A stretch of 64,000 nucleotides of DNA from Tolypeutes matacus (GCA_026826555.1 JAKSZT010053881.1:10601485-10665484), one strand, 5' to 3'. Counted from the first letter of the stretch, positions 1 to 11,349 are shown. Notes: generated from the letters alone by a model not told the origin. Translations and numbers: made by a program.

Positions 1-1618
1 TTTCTTATTAATTTCTTATTAATTGCTATTTTATTGGCTTCATTTTTTAAGAAGTTTTGGATCACAGAAGGGTTACAGCTGTGGCAGGGGAGGATCATTG
101 GTGCAGGGTATCAGTGATGGGGGATACATGGGAAGAAGCTCACCTGGGCATACATATAAGGCATATAAATGTGTTCAAATGTTCATGGGGCATTGTCACG
201 GTGGGTGGAGATTCACACAATAACTGAAGGAATATCAAATTCCCATCCTGGGGAGTACTGTCATATTCTCTAATGGATCAGCAAGAATCCCCTGAATACA
301 GGGGCAATGACTAGTATAGGAGGATGGTACATTGACGGGCCCTTGATATTGATGACTGTGCATATGAATTTTTACTCTTGAAATTGAAACTTAGCCTACT
401 ATTATAGGGTGCCTAAGAGTTGCCTCCTGGGAGCCTCCTTGTTGCTCAAATGTGGCTTATCTCTAAGCTGATCTCAGCATATAAATACATTACCTTCCCC
501 CCAGCATGGGACATGACTCCCAGGGATGAACCCTCCTAACTCTGAGGGATTACTACCAAGCACCAACTAGCAAAGCAACTAGAAAAAGATCTTAACCAAA
601 AGGGGAAAAAGGTAAAGACAAATGAGTTTATATGGCTAAGAGACTTCAAAGTGAGTCGGGAGGTCATTCCAGAGGTTATACTTATGCACGTCTCAGCAGG
701 ATCTCTTTGACTGCCAAAGTAGATACTACTCTAAATAGCGGGGCTCCTGAGGGCTCTGGAGACATCTAGACACTATAGTCAGAGCAAATAGCTCAGGAGT
801 TTGGTGCCTAGCCAATGGGCCCTACTTTGGAATTTATGCTCCCCAGATTGACAGAGTTGGACTCAGTTGTGGTTTCCCTACACATGGCTCTTCTGTCCTT
901 TTATTTGAACCTATAATTAGTACTAGAGTTGGTAGGTGTACATCCAAGAGACTTAAATCTTTGGGCTGTCCATGTGCCAGCTGGGCCCTGAATCTCAACG
1001 GAATTGCAACACCTACTCTCATTCATTGGTCTCACCCAGGACAACTAACATGGAGGTGATGATGGACAACTACCATACAAGGAACCAAGAGAGTCTACAA
1101 CAGCAAGCAAGAGAGTCCCATCTATCGGCCCTGTGGGATCACAGCCCCTTCTCAATTAGAGACATCACCATCCCAGAATCCTCAGGATTGGGGGATGAAC
1201 TATGGGCTAAAGTAGACTTTCTGGTATTCTACTACAGACTTATTGTGATTCTAGCAATGGAAGAAGTTATATCATTGATGTGGAGGCAGTGGCCACTGGA
1301 GGGTCTAAGGGCAAGGAGAGGGAAAAACAGGTGTAATACAGGGGCATTTTTGGGATTGGGAATTGTCCTGAATGACATTGCAACAACAGATACAGGCCAT
1401 TATAAATCTTGCCATAACTACAGAATTGGGTGGGAGAGAATATAAACTACAATGTAAACTTTAATCCATGCTTAGTGGCAATGCTTCAAAATGTGTTCAT
1501 CCATTGCAATGAATGTACCTCACTAATGAAGGATGTTGTTAATGTGGAAAAATATGGGAGATGTGGTGAGCGGGACATATGGGAATCCCCTATATTTTTT
1601 ATGTGACATTTGTATAAT
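1..1618 (+). mobile_element. L1-like unclassified repeat, copy A (upstream part)
   Basis: From about 566 to 1380 this stretch is colinear with 30727-31560 (copy B), with moderate divergence. Shared blocks include 'gtcgggaggtcat', 'gacatcaccatccca' and 'ctcaggattggggga'. The last 250 bases (about 1385-1615) resemble the 3' UTR of L1 elements, with the 'aatgtacctcactaatg' and 'gggaatcccctatatttttt' style blocks. The sequence before 566 seems to belong to the same element but has no second copy here to prove it, and it may start before the window. A reading frame at 972-1445 is parallelled in copy B, but DNA-level homology explains that. I infer either a long L1 3' UTR or a non-autonomous element mobilised by L1. 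Confidence 0.5.
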
Positions 1619-1629
1619 CTAAATATCTT

Positions 1630-2004
1630 ATTTTTATTTTTAAAGATTTATTTTGTTTATTTATCCCCACCACCACCGCCACTGTTTGCAATTGCTGTCT
1701 GCTCTCTGTATCCATTTGCTGTGTGCTCTTCTGTGTCTTCTCATCTTCTCTTTAGGAGGCACTGGCAACCGAATCTGGGACCTCTTTTGTGGAAGAGAGG
1801 TGCTCAATCACCTGAGCCACCTCAGCTCCCTGGTTTGTTGTGCCTCTCCTCTTTGTGTCTCTTTTGTCGCATCATCTTGTTGCATCAGCTTGCCTTACCT
1901 GCCTGCTGCACCAGCTCGCCTTCTCCAGGAGGCATTGGGAACTGAACCTGGAACCTCCCATGTGGTAGGTGGAAGCCCAATTGCTTGAGCCACATGCGCT
2001 TTTC
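1630..2004 (-). mobile_element. DAS-type tRNA-derived SINE, dimeric
   Basis: Read on the minus strand, two tRNA-like heads follow each other, separated by an A/G-rich linker and ending in an A-rich tail ('taaagatttatttt' on the plus strand). Each head has 'tggctcaagcaattgggc' style box A and 'ggttc' box B regions. Imperfect target duplications 'ctaaatatctt' (1619-1629) and 'ctaagtatctt' (2005-2015) bracket it. It interrupts repeat copy A, whose tail resumes at about 2016. Confidence 0.85.
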
Positions 2005-2015
2005 CTAAGTATCTT

Positions 2016-2060
2016 TGAAAAAATAAAAAAACAAAACAAAGCAAAACAAAGTATCCAAGG
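2016..2060 (+). mobile_element. A-rich tail of repeat copy A
   Basis: After the SINE target duplication the sequence turns to 'aaaaaataaaaaaacaaaac' type A-rich DNA. This is what a retroposon tail interrupted by the SINE would look like. It is short, so the assignment is tentative. Confidence 0.4.
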
Positions 2061-2599
2061 CACAACAGGTATCAAATCATCAACTTGCAGCTATAGAGGA
2101 CTGTTTGAAGAGTGATTTTAAATAGCTATTTGAAGGACAGCCTGTCATTAATCATAACACTTCCCACCAGCTTAAAAAAAAAAAAAAAAGGCACATGGAT
2201 TTTCCAAAAGGATTATTCCTAGACATAATTGTACAGTTATTTATTTACACATTTTTATGTGTTTCTAAGTATCATTATAATTGAAGTTTTGTGTTGAGTG
2301 GTTTAATCAATATATATCTAAATGTGGAAAGAGAAAATATCCTGGTAAATTGGTACTGATTAATCCCTAACTGTACTGACCCGACTCTACTATGATTTGA
2401 AACTATTAGGTCAATGTTATGTAATTGTATAATTCTGAAGGTTCATATGCACATATATGGCTCTAATAACCCTTGAATATGTCTGCAGTTCATCAAGGAG
2501 GTTTTACTCATTCTAATAGAATAAAAAGTGGGAGTATTCAATTATTAAGGAACCTAATGTTGCAGGAAGAGGAATCAACTGATCTCAGATGCCCACTAT

Positions 2600-2720
2600 T
2601 ATCAGAGATCATGCTAGGCATTTTACATGAATCTCCTAATGTTCACGACAATCCTAGAGTACTATATTATTATCCTGTTTCAAAGATGAAGAAAATGAAG
2701 CTTTAAGGGTAGGAGGTGAT
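2600..2720 (+). repeat. MIR-like ancient SINE fragment
   Basis: The order of blocks 'catgctaggcattttacatgaatctc', 'attattatcctgtttcaaagatgaag' follows the MIR core pattern (decreasing-size, threshold, 'ttttacagatgaggaaac'). It is heavily diverged. Confidence 0.5.
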
Positions 2721-4140
2721 GTTTAGATGACAGCTTTTCCGCGTGATGAAATCCAAACCTATAAGGATGAACTAGAGAAAGCTGCTATAAGACAGTGATA
2801 TTGGGCAAAAAGTGTCCAATGAATTTTGGCATGAACCAATGAAGGTAACATATATTTAAAAAATATTTTGAGAATAAAGGTAAGTCAATATTAACTACTC
2901 CTTTATGATAGTAATCCTCAAAGTGCTGCAGCCAACACACCAATTAAACATTGAACATCAATAAAAATTATATGGAAAAGTAAATTGTTTTCTTACCCTT
3001 GAATAAACTTTGACATATCCACATCTAAAATACTCTGCCTCATTCTTGTTGCTTCATCTTTAGAATTAATGGAACCAAGAAAGGCCCAGAGAAAATCAAC
3101 TGAGTTGTTTCAGGGAAAGTGGCACTTGAATTGTTTCAGGCTAAAAATAGAAACTCTTCCATCTTCAGTCTTTTTGTGTGCGTGTGAAATGCTGGTGTAG
3201 ACTCAAGGATGACGGCAAGAAAGATGAATATGCTCAGTTAATCTCCTATCCAGTCATTCATGTAACAAATATCAGACATTGTACAGATGCTAGAAATCAA
3301 TGATGACAAACGTATCTTTTAGACGTCTCCTGTCTAATTATCACTCATTTTACCCTAACTTAGGATAGAAATACAGATCTGCCCGCACCAGACTCTCTCT
3401 GTCCTCTTGGTCTTAAAGAAGCAGTTCCATATTGTTGCATTGGTTTTCTTCAACCCCCATCTTACACCAATCCTAGCCCTCAATCATCCTTTATCCCTTA
3501 GGGGAAGGCTGATTATAAGTTTTGTTGTCTTAATTCCTCACCCCAGCTGGCCTGGGCTATCATGGGAAAATGTGTGATCTCTGTTGAATCCTGGGATCAA
3601 AGTCCGTGTGAACTTCTGAAATTTTCAGAAATGCAAACAGCAAAAACTCTCACTGTCCCTAGCCTACATTTTTCATGTAGAGTGAAATAATTAATCAGGC
3701 CTTAGTGTAGACAAGAAAGCACATGAAGACAATATATATCTGTGGTACAATTTATAAAATTTATTTGATACAGTATGGTCAAATCAACAAATATTAGTTC
3801 AATTAATGTTAAGAAGTTCCTCATGAGAGATATATGGATATTTAAATTAAGACATTAATCTTGTAACTAGAGTTGAAGATCAGATCTAGCCTAGTGGCAG
3901 TAGAGAATCACAGAGGGTTGGGTCCTTCCTTCCCAAGTTTGGCCCTGCAATGGACACAGAAGGAGAATGATAGCACAAGAGTCATGCATCCTCTAACCCT
4001 GGCTTATATTAGAAACTCACTGATATGGAGCCCAAGATTTGGCCATCTTTTTTTTTTTTTAATCCCTGCAGTTATCATAATCTATTTGCTAGGCTGGAGT
4101 ACCTCTCATACCTGCTAGGTGCCTGAACTTTTGATAAGGG
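2721..4140. other. Intergenic DNA, no gene recognised
   Basis: A+T-rich single-copy-looking DNA. Frames on both strands are short and show no family resemblance. A run of T lies at about 4049-4060. Confidence 0.5.
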
Positions 4141-4560
4141 CAGGGGGGTTGCCACAGGTAAAGTTATATGGGAAGCAGACTCCGAGGTGGAAATTTGCAT
4201 GCATGAAGTTTATTATGGAATGCTTTGGGGATCAACACCTGTTGTGAAGGGAAGCAAGCAAAATTAGGCAGAGGGAGAATTTGGGCTGAACTGTGGTTAT
4301 GACAAGGCCACAGCTGACTCCATGAGAGCTTTGTAGTTTCGATGACCCTTCAAAGTTGTCTCCAGCTGAAGCCAAGAGGTCAGGTCTTTACATTCCTATA
4401 TAAACCTGAATTGAATGTGGACTGGTTCAGGAAGGAGACTGACTTTGGCTAACAGCTGAAAGCTTTCAATTTATAATCTTCCTATTGGCTGGGGAATAAG
4501 CCTTTCATCTGGAAGCGGGATCTAGGCAGCACAGTGCAGCATTCACAACACAGATTCAGT
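4141..4560. repeat. Unclassified old repeat, possibly LTR-like
   Basis: Moderate GC content and phrases such as 'aagtttattatggaatgctttgg' and 'atgacaaggccacagctgactcc' look like a mammal-wide interspersed repeat of the LTR type. I cannot name the family and see no clean ends. Confidence 0.3.
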
Positions 4561-4793
4561 TCCAGATTCTGAGTATTCCTATTCTAACCCATGCTAAGAA
4601 TTGGAATCACGTATTTAAAAATCAAATTTTTTCAAAACAAACAATACATTTCATTATAGAAAACAAGAATGAAGAAAAACAATCACCCATTGCATTTGTA
4701 CCCAGGGGCAAAAACTTAATATTTCATAATACTATTTTCTGAATTAACATTTGGGTACAATGACTCCCCAGTCTCTTAAGATAGTTTATTTTA

Positions 4794-5141
4794 TTTTTTT
4801 AAGATTTATTTATTTCCCCTCACCTTGTTGTTTTTGTGCTTGTTGTCTTGCTCTCTGTGTCCATTCGCTGTGTGCTCTCTGTGTGTGCTTGTCTTTTCTT
4901 CTTCTCATCTTCTCTTTAGGAGGCACGGGGAACCCATCCTGGGACCTCCGACGTGGGAGAGAGGCACTCAATTGCTTGAGCCACCTCAGCTCCCTGGTTT
5001 GTTATGTCTCTCCTCTTTGTCTCTTTTTGTTGTGCCAGCTCTCTGCATGGGCCAGTACACCATGCAGGCCAGCTCACTTTCACCAGGACGTCTCATATGG
5101 CAAACAGGAGCCCAATCGCTTGAGCCACATCCACTTCCCCC
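4794..5141 (-). mobile_element. DAS-type SINE, dimeric
   Basis: Two tandem tRNA-like units are read on the minus strand, with heads ending near 4995 and 5137 and the A-rich tail at the left (about 4797-4815). Near-matching flanks 'taagatagtttatt' (left) and 'taagatattttatt' (right) look like a decayed target duplication. Confidence 0.85.
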
Positions 5142-5189
5142 GTAAGATATTTTATTATTCTTCTAGCAGTTAGCACTGCCCACATGTTT

Positions 5190-5960
5190 TCTAACTTGTG
5201 ATACTGACATCACCCAGAAACTGCTACCCTGTATTTTCTCTTGGGGCTTTGCCTCAGGCATTATCTACAAGTTCTAAGGTCCTCACTCTACTACCTAATA
5301 CCTCCCATGGTTCCTGGCCTATATGTTCTTCAAACACATCTGAGCTTCCAATCTATCAGGCACCTTCTGCTTACTCCATTCACATCAGTGCCACCTATTT
5401 TCACAACCCTCTTTATCTAACTTAGACTCCATGGTCCGTCCCCTCAATCACTTTCTTTCCAATGTCCTAAATTCCCTTGATCCACTGTATTTTCACTGCA
5501 TACACTTGGCATAACCCAACTCTGAATGAATCCAACCATCTGCCTACTTCACCCAAGCTAATGAGCGTTGTATGAGAACAACATAAAACCATGCAGGCTG
5601 ACAACAATATAGATCCTTGCTGTCCTGCCTCAATTGAGTTCCTAATACTAACTGATATTTTTACTGAATTTTCTTAGCTTTCTCTCCCATTCTTCACAGT
5701 GAGAATCATCTATCCAGGAACTGGGGAACGATTGCATATTGATTTTATGTCCTAACATTTGCCAAATCCAAAAATGTTCTCTATCATCAGTACCACAAAG
5801 AAAGAACAAATAATCATCTTCTTTCACTTGAAATATATAGTCAGACTCCCAACTGGTCTTCCTGCATCCTCTCATTCTTTCTTGTATTGTCCAATCAATT
5901 CTCCAGCCAGCAATCTGAGAGATAGTTTAAAAATTCCCTATACTTTTGGTGTAATTTTTC
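5190..5960 (+). repeat. L2-like LINE remnants
   Basis: C/T-rich text such as 'ggggctttgcctcaggcatt' and 'ctggtcttcctgcatcctctc' follows the sense strand of the LINE2 3' region. It is strongly decayed and has no open frame. Part of the interval may be unrelated DNA. Confidence 0.45.
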
Positions 5961-6199
5961 TATAAATATAAATCTAAAACTTCTCTAAAAATAATTTATT
6001 ACAAACAACAACAGAAGTATTACATATTTCACCAATAACATAAGAAACTTACACAAACAATTCCATTTATTAATCCTCCTATTCTTTGTAATTTTTAATA
6101 TTTTTAATCTCTGTTTAAAATCCAAAAATGTATTTTTTGTTATTTTTACTTCCTCTAACAATTATATTTCCAATAACTTTTTAACAAATAAAAAATACA

Positions 6200-7269
6200 T
6201 TTAAATTTTATGAACAACTTTGTACTAATAAATCAGACAACTTAGATGAAATGTACAAATTCTTGGAAAGGCACAAATTACCAAAATGAACTCAAGAAAA
6301 ATAGAAAATCTGAGCAGATCTATAACAGGTAAAAAAACTGAATTAGTACTTAAAAATAGTCCAGCAAAGAAAAGCCCAGTCCCAGATGATTTTTTCTTTT
6401 GAGGTACCGGGGCCAAAGATTGAACCCCAGACCTTGTATATGGGAAGCTGGCACTCAACCACTGAGCCACATCAGCTCCCCGGAGTTGGTTTTTTCATTT
6501 GTTTGTTTGTTGTTTTATTTTTCTGTTTTTAGCAGACACTGGGAACTGAACCTGGGACCTCCCATGTGGGAAGCTGGCACTCAACTGCTTGAGCCACATC
6601 TTCTCCCCCATATGACTTCTTTAAAGAAATAATACCATTCTTTCATAAATTCTTCCAGAAAATAAGTCAGGAGGAAATACTGCCTAAATCATTCTATGAG
6701 GCCAGTATTACCTTGATACCAAAGACAACACAAGAAAAACAAACTACGAACCAATATCCTTCATGGATACTACAATAATATAATATGATTAATATAAATA
6801 AATATAATGTCAATAATATCAACATATAAAATAATATAATGTCTTTCATTAAAAACCTCAGCTGTATATTACAAGCCAAATTCAGCAACATAAAAAAAGG
6901 ATTATATACCATGACAAAGTAAGATTTATCCTTGTATTGGTTTAATACCCCCAAATCTATTAATATAATTGATACCATATTAAGAAAATAAATAACCAAA
7001 AAAAACCACATATGATTGTTTCAATAGACACCGAAAAATCATTGAAAAATACAAAACTCATTCTTGATAAAATTCTCAATAAATGAAAAATAAAAGGGAA
7101 CTTTTTTTAGCCTGATAAAGTCATCTACAAAAGACCTACAACTAACATCATAAGTAATAATAAAAGATCACGAATAAGGCAAGGATGTTAGCTCTCGGCA
7201 CTTCTACTTAACATTGTACTGGAAGTTTTAGTCAGTACAAGAACACAAAAATATAAAATAAAATATAAA
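6200..7269 (+). mobile_element. L1 ORF2 fragment, first part
   Basis: Sense-strand ORF2 text is recognisable: 'atgaaatgtacaaattcttgg', 'aatagtccagcaaagaaaagcccagtcc', 'cttccagaaaataagtcagg', and the region that would encode the reverse-transcriptase segment near 7200 ('aacattgtactggaagtttta'). Frames are broken throughout. A SINE interrupts it at about 6391-6607, and the GNPDA1 retrocopy separates it from its continuation at 9603. Confidence 0.8.
6391..6607 (-). mobile_element. DAS-type SINE, two units
   Basis: Two minus-strand tRNA-like heads ('ctgagccacatcagctcccc' and 'gcttgagccacatcttctcc' on the plus strand) lie in tandem. The left unit is of the short 'ggtacctc' subtype and the right unit of the 'aggcactgggaac' subtype. 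They sit inside the L1 ORF2 fragment. Confidence 0.8.
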
Positions 7270-7283
7270 ATAAAATAAAACAA

Positions 7284-9588
7284 GAGCCACCGCTGGAGGT
7301 GTCCTTGATACGATGAAGCTTATCATCCTCGACCTCTATTCTCAGGCCAGTTGAGTGGGCAGCCAAATACATCAGGAACCGTAACATACAGTTTAACCCA
7401 GGGCCTGAGAAGTACTTCACCCTGGGGCTCCCCACTGGGAGCACCCCACTTGGCTGCTACAAGAAGTTGATTGAATACTATAGAACGGGGACTTGTCCTT
7501 TAAATATGTAAAGACCTTCAACATGGACGAGTATGTGGGCCTTCCTCTAGTCCACCCAGAGAGTTACCACTCCTTCATGTTGGACAAATTCTTCAAGCAC
7601 ATTAACATCCATCCAGAAAACACCCATATCCTGGATGGGAATGCAGCCGACCTGCAGGCTGAGTGTGATGCCTTTGAAGAGAAGATCACAGCTGCGGGTG
7701 GGATTGAGCTGTTTGTTGGAGGCATTGGCCCCGACAGACATATCGCCTTCAACGAGCCGGGCTCCAGTGTAGTGTCCAGGACCCATGTGAAGACACTGGC
7801 CATGGACACCATCCTGGCCAACATGAGGTTCTTCAATGGGGAGCTCACCAAGGTGCCTACTATGGCCCTGACAGTGGGTGTGGGCACCATCATGGATGTT
7901 AGAGAGGTGATGATCCTCATTACGGGTGCGCACAAGGCATTTGCTCTGTACAAGGCCATCGAGGAGGGAGGGAGCCACATGTGGACTGTGTCTGCCTTTC
8001 AGCAGCATCCTCGCACAGTGTTTGTGACGAGAATGCCACCCTAGAGCTCAAAGTGAAGACTGTCAAGTATTTCAAAGGTTTAATGCTTGTTCATAATGAG
8101 TTGGTGCACCCCTTGTACAGTGTCAAAGAGAAGGAAACAGAGAAAAGCCAGTCTTCCAAGAAACCATACAGTGATTAGTCTGTGATGCACCTAGTATCAA
8201 GTACCTCATAGGAATGGGCAGGTTTTTCTGGAAATTGTCAATAGGAGAACAGAATTGTATTTGTTTAATTCAGCATTGTTATTCCAGATAAGTGGGTGAA
8301 TCTTTTGTTCTTGGCTATGAGGCTTGAAACCTAGTCCTGTGGTTTAGCTACAGGGAGAATGACTTGTTTGTAACCTGCTGATTCAGAAAAAATATCTGAA
8401 AAATGTATTCCATCACTTTGGTGTCTACCACACCTTGGTTAGGAAGTTTAACTTTTTGTTCTGCCTCTGACTCTGTTCTCCTGTACAGCACACTCCCTTT
8501 AAAAGATGCTCTTACATGCCTGATTCTCAATTGGGAGGGAATTAGGGGCTTGTGTATATTGCACAGAACCTCTTTGGAGAGTCTTGAGATCCCCTCTTGA
8601 ACAGGCCTACCACCTTATTTGAGAATCATTGTCCTAGATTAATGTCTAAAGTAAGTATAAGGAAACAATCCCCCTGGTCAGTAACAAGTGCCATGGAAAG
8701 AAAACTCTCACTTCCTTCCTCCCAGATTTCTTTTTCCCCCTGCTCTCAGAGCTGACCTTCTATGAACTTGGAAGACCCCTTGGGGGAGGATTTGAAGGGG
8801 AAGGGGGCACTAAAGAGAAGGTTTTTGCTGATGAACCCAGAGTCCCAGTGGGCCCAGCCACGTCAAACTCCTCTCCCTTAGGAACCCTCTGGTCAGGAGG
8901 AGGAAGGTGGAAGCCCTTTTCCCACCAGAGACCTGTGTTTTTGTTCAAATGTCTCACTGTGTCTCTTCAACTGTGTACACTCATTAAAAGGTCAGAGGTC
9001 CACTGGGACAACATGCTGCCAGTTTCAATGTTGGTGTTCAGTCAAGGTGATGGGAACCAGGACAAGCAGCACAGATGTGAGTTTAGACACAAAACACGAG
9101 ACATGCTCTTTTGCTCCCATCAGAGCTGAGTATCAAGACAGCATACCAAATTGTTCTAAAGCTGCCTCATTATTTCCCCCACCTACAATACTCTGCCCTT
9201 CTAAGAACCTCTCAGGCTCATGTGGTGTGATCTAAGGTTTCCAGAGCATCAGGAAGTACAACCCCTCTGTCCATTTGTCCTTCACCCTTTGTTCATAAGA
9301 TGAGTCTATTGCTCTGCCTTCCTTTTACTCTCTTAAGCCTTCATGGAGTGGCTGCTGCCTTCTCCTGCCTGTCTTTGTGTCTATTTGAAGCTGCTGCTAC
9401 CTCTGTTTCTGAGGAAGACTCTTTCAGAGCCTGGCTTAGACCTCTCTTTTACATGCTGCCAGAGTTTTGTCTTAAGCTTTTATACATGATTGTGTTGTCA
9501 TTCTGTTTTAAGCTAATGGATCAAAGGACTTGTTTACAATGTGGTTATTTTCTATTAAATCCAATATTTTCAAATAAAAATAATAATA
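7284..9588 (+). pseudogene. GNPDA1: Processed pseudogene of glucosamine-6-phosphate isomerase/deaminase 1
   Basis: The parent enzyme converts glucosamine-6-phosphate to fructose-6-phosphate plus ammonia in the cytosol. This intronless copy starts at an ATG at 7313 and reads MKLIIL at once, then is broken by a 1-base insertion near 7352, a 1-base deletion near 7478 and a 4-base deletion near 8030. The longest intact frame (7493-8041) carries the family hallmarks TFNMDEYVGLP, GGIELFVGGIGPD and HIAFNEPGSS, with the usual Gly between the catalytic Asp and His replaced by Arg. The C terminus ending KKPYSD with stop at 8176-8178 identifies GNPDA1 rather than GNPDA2. A 1.4-kb 3' UTR and an A-rich tail follow. 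Perfect 14-bp duplications 'ataaaataaaacaa' (7270-7283 and 9589-9602) show L1-type insertion into an L1. It is non-functional as an isomerase. Confidence 0.93.
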
Positions 9589-9602
9589 ATAAAATAAAAC
9601 AA

Positions 9603-9716
9603 AATAAAGGTATATCAATTAGAAAAGAAGAAGTAAAACTGTCTTTAATCACAGGCAACATAATCCTGTATGTAGAAAATCCAGTGGAATCCACCAAGAA
9701 ACACTAGAACTAATAA
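9603..9716 (+). mobile_element. L1 ORF2 fragment, continuation
   Basis: 'ttagaaaagaagaagtaaaactgtc' and 'atcctgtatgtagaaaatcc' are ORF2 text that follows directly on the part ending at 7269. The two halves were one element before GNPDA1 inserted. Confidence 0.8.
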
Positions 9717-9833
9717 ATGTAGAGATACTAACTTGCACTAGGAGTAACTCATGCATGTTGCTCCCCTTCAAGAATTATGATGCTCTTCATGAAGAAGAAA
9801 AATGCATATGTGTAACTATGTTAAAAACAGATG

Positions 9834-10249
9834 GGGGCGGGAGGTGGATGTGGCTCAAATGGTTGGACATTCGTTTCCCATATGGAGGACCTGGGTTCAA
9901 TGCCCAGAACTCCTGGTAAAAAAAAGAAAAATATAGAAGGCGCGCAGGCCACCAGGCCCCGTGTGTGGGTGCACCAGGCTCCACCGAGCCATACAGCAGG
10001 ATGATGACGTAACAGGAGAGTGACACAAAGGGAGAGCCAAGGTGAGACGCGCCAAAGAACCAGGAACTGAGGTGGTGCAGGTGGCAGAATGCCTCTCTCC
10101 CACATCGGAGGTTCCCAGGATCAAATCCTGGTGAAGACAGGAGGAGAAGGATGAGAGGAGAGGGCAGGAAAAGGACACAGAGAGTTGCCCAGCAAATGGA
10201 CCCAAAAATGGGATGGGGAAGGGGAGGTTAAAAATGGATAAGAGTAAAA
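9834..10249 (+). mobile_element. DAS-type SINE, dimeric, 5' part
   Basis: The plus-strand head 'ggaggtggatgtggctcaaa' and a second head near 10065-10130 ('aggtggtgcaggtggcagaa', 'caggatcaaatcctgg') are joined by a linker. The element is interrupted at 10250 by repeat copy C and resumes after 10986 with its A-rich 'caaataaataaatctta' tail. Confidence 0.8.
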
Positions 10250-10966
10250 TACAGGGGCTTCTTTGGGAGTTGGAGGTTGTCCTGAGTACTGTTGTGGCAA
10301 TGGATGTAGGCCATTTTAAATCAGCACACACCACTCAGAACTGAGTGGGAGAGAGTGTGGTCTACAGTGTGAACTGTGGTCTATGGTTGGTGGCAAGGCT
10401 CCAGGANNNNNNNNNNNNNNNNNNNNNNNNNNNNNNNNNNNNNNNNNNNNNNNNNNNNNNNNNNNNNNNNNNNNNNNNNNNNNNNNNNNNNNNNNNNNNN
10501 NNNNNNNNNNNNNNNNNNNNNNNNNNNNNNNNNNNNNNNNNNNNNNNNNNNNNNNNNNNNNNNNNNNNNNNNNNNNNNNNNNNNNNNNNNNNNNNNNNNN
10601 NNNNNNNNNNNNNNNNNNNNNNNNNNNNNNNNNNNNNNNNNNNNNNNNNNNNNNNNNNNNNNNNNNNNNNNNNNNNNNNNNNNNNNNNNNNNNNNNNNNN
10701 NNNNNNNNNNNNNNNNNNNNNNNNNNNNNNNNNNNNNNNNNNNNNNNNNNNNNNNNNNNNNNNNNNNNNNNNNNNNNNNNNNNNNNNNNNNNNNNNNNNN
10801 NNNNNNTATATATATATAAATAACATTTTTGTAAGCAAATACACATATATGCACATATATTTATATATCATTTTGCAAATGTTTATATGTATTGTGAGAA
10901 TTTTGATTTTTACCCATAATAAAAAAAATAAAGACATGCATGCACACACAGATACACACATAAAAA
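10250..10966 (+). mobile_element. L1-like unclassified repeat, copy C, with assembly gap
   Basis: Bases 10250-10406 match 31505-31661 of copy B almost base for base (about one difference), and 10807-10930 match 31810-31930 with only a few differences. A run of 400 N (10407-10806) replaces the middle. Target duplication 'tggataagagtaaaa' occurs at 10235-10249 and 10972-10986, counting only the part beyond the A run. The tail has an A run, about 35 bases of 'gacatgcatgcacacacag' type sequence and then a second A run. It is a 5'-truncated, evidently young insertion inside a SINE. Confidence 0.8.
10407..10806. other. Assembly gap (400 N)
   Basis: The sequence is unknown. The equivalent interval in copy B (about 31662-31809) is only about 150 bases, so the gap length is probably nominal. 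Confidence 0.95.
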
Positions 10967-10986
10967 AAAAATGGATAAGAGTAAAA

Positions 10987-11020
10987 CAAATAAATAAATC
11001 TTAAAAAACAAAACAAAACA
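10987..11020 (+). mobile_element. DAS-type SINE, A-rich tail
   Basis: The 'caaataaataaatcttaaaa' tail completes the SINE begun at 9834 after the copy C insertion. Confidence 0.65.
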
Positions 11021-11349
11021 TGGGGATCACAGTGTTGTCAATTACCACGTTCCCTCCCTAGCTATGAAGGAGAATCTTCCACAGTCTCCTGTACAAAGAA
11101 TCACTGTATAGCTATTTAGCAACTTAGTTTTTTACTATATCTGGCTGCACAACAATTCATGTTCAAGAGGTTCTGAACCAACTATAAGAAAATCATCTCT
11201 AGGCCAAATCCAAGAAGTGGAATTTATGGGCTATGTTCTATCCTCCAAAATGTCAGCTCTCTGGCTGTAGCTGCAGCCTTCTAGCAGTCCTTTTGTAGTT
11301 GCAAACTCTATTCTCTTTTGCTCCAGTACTAACTTAGTCAGCCACCAAC

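Noticed and set aside
972..1445. A conserved protein shared by copies A (972-1445) and B (31076-31495)
   Set aside because: The similarity is at DNA level in a repeat, frames are not bounded by conserved starts and stops, and copy B has other equally long frames on both strands.
7547..8008. Minus-strand frames of 153 and 138 codons opposite GNPDA1
   Set aside because: They are antisense shadows of the retrocopy.
9834..10130. tRNA-like heads here and at the other SINEs as true tRNA genes
   Set aside because: They lack a full cloverleaf, occur in dispersed copies with A-rich tails and target duplications, and are joined to SINE linkers.
10316..11004. Several frames spanning the N run
   Set aside because: They exist only because N is read as open.
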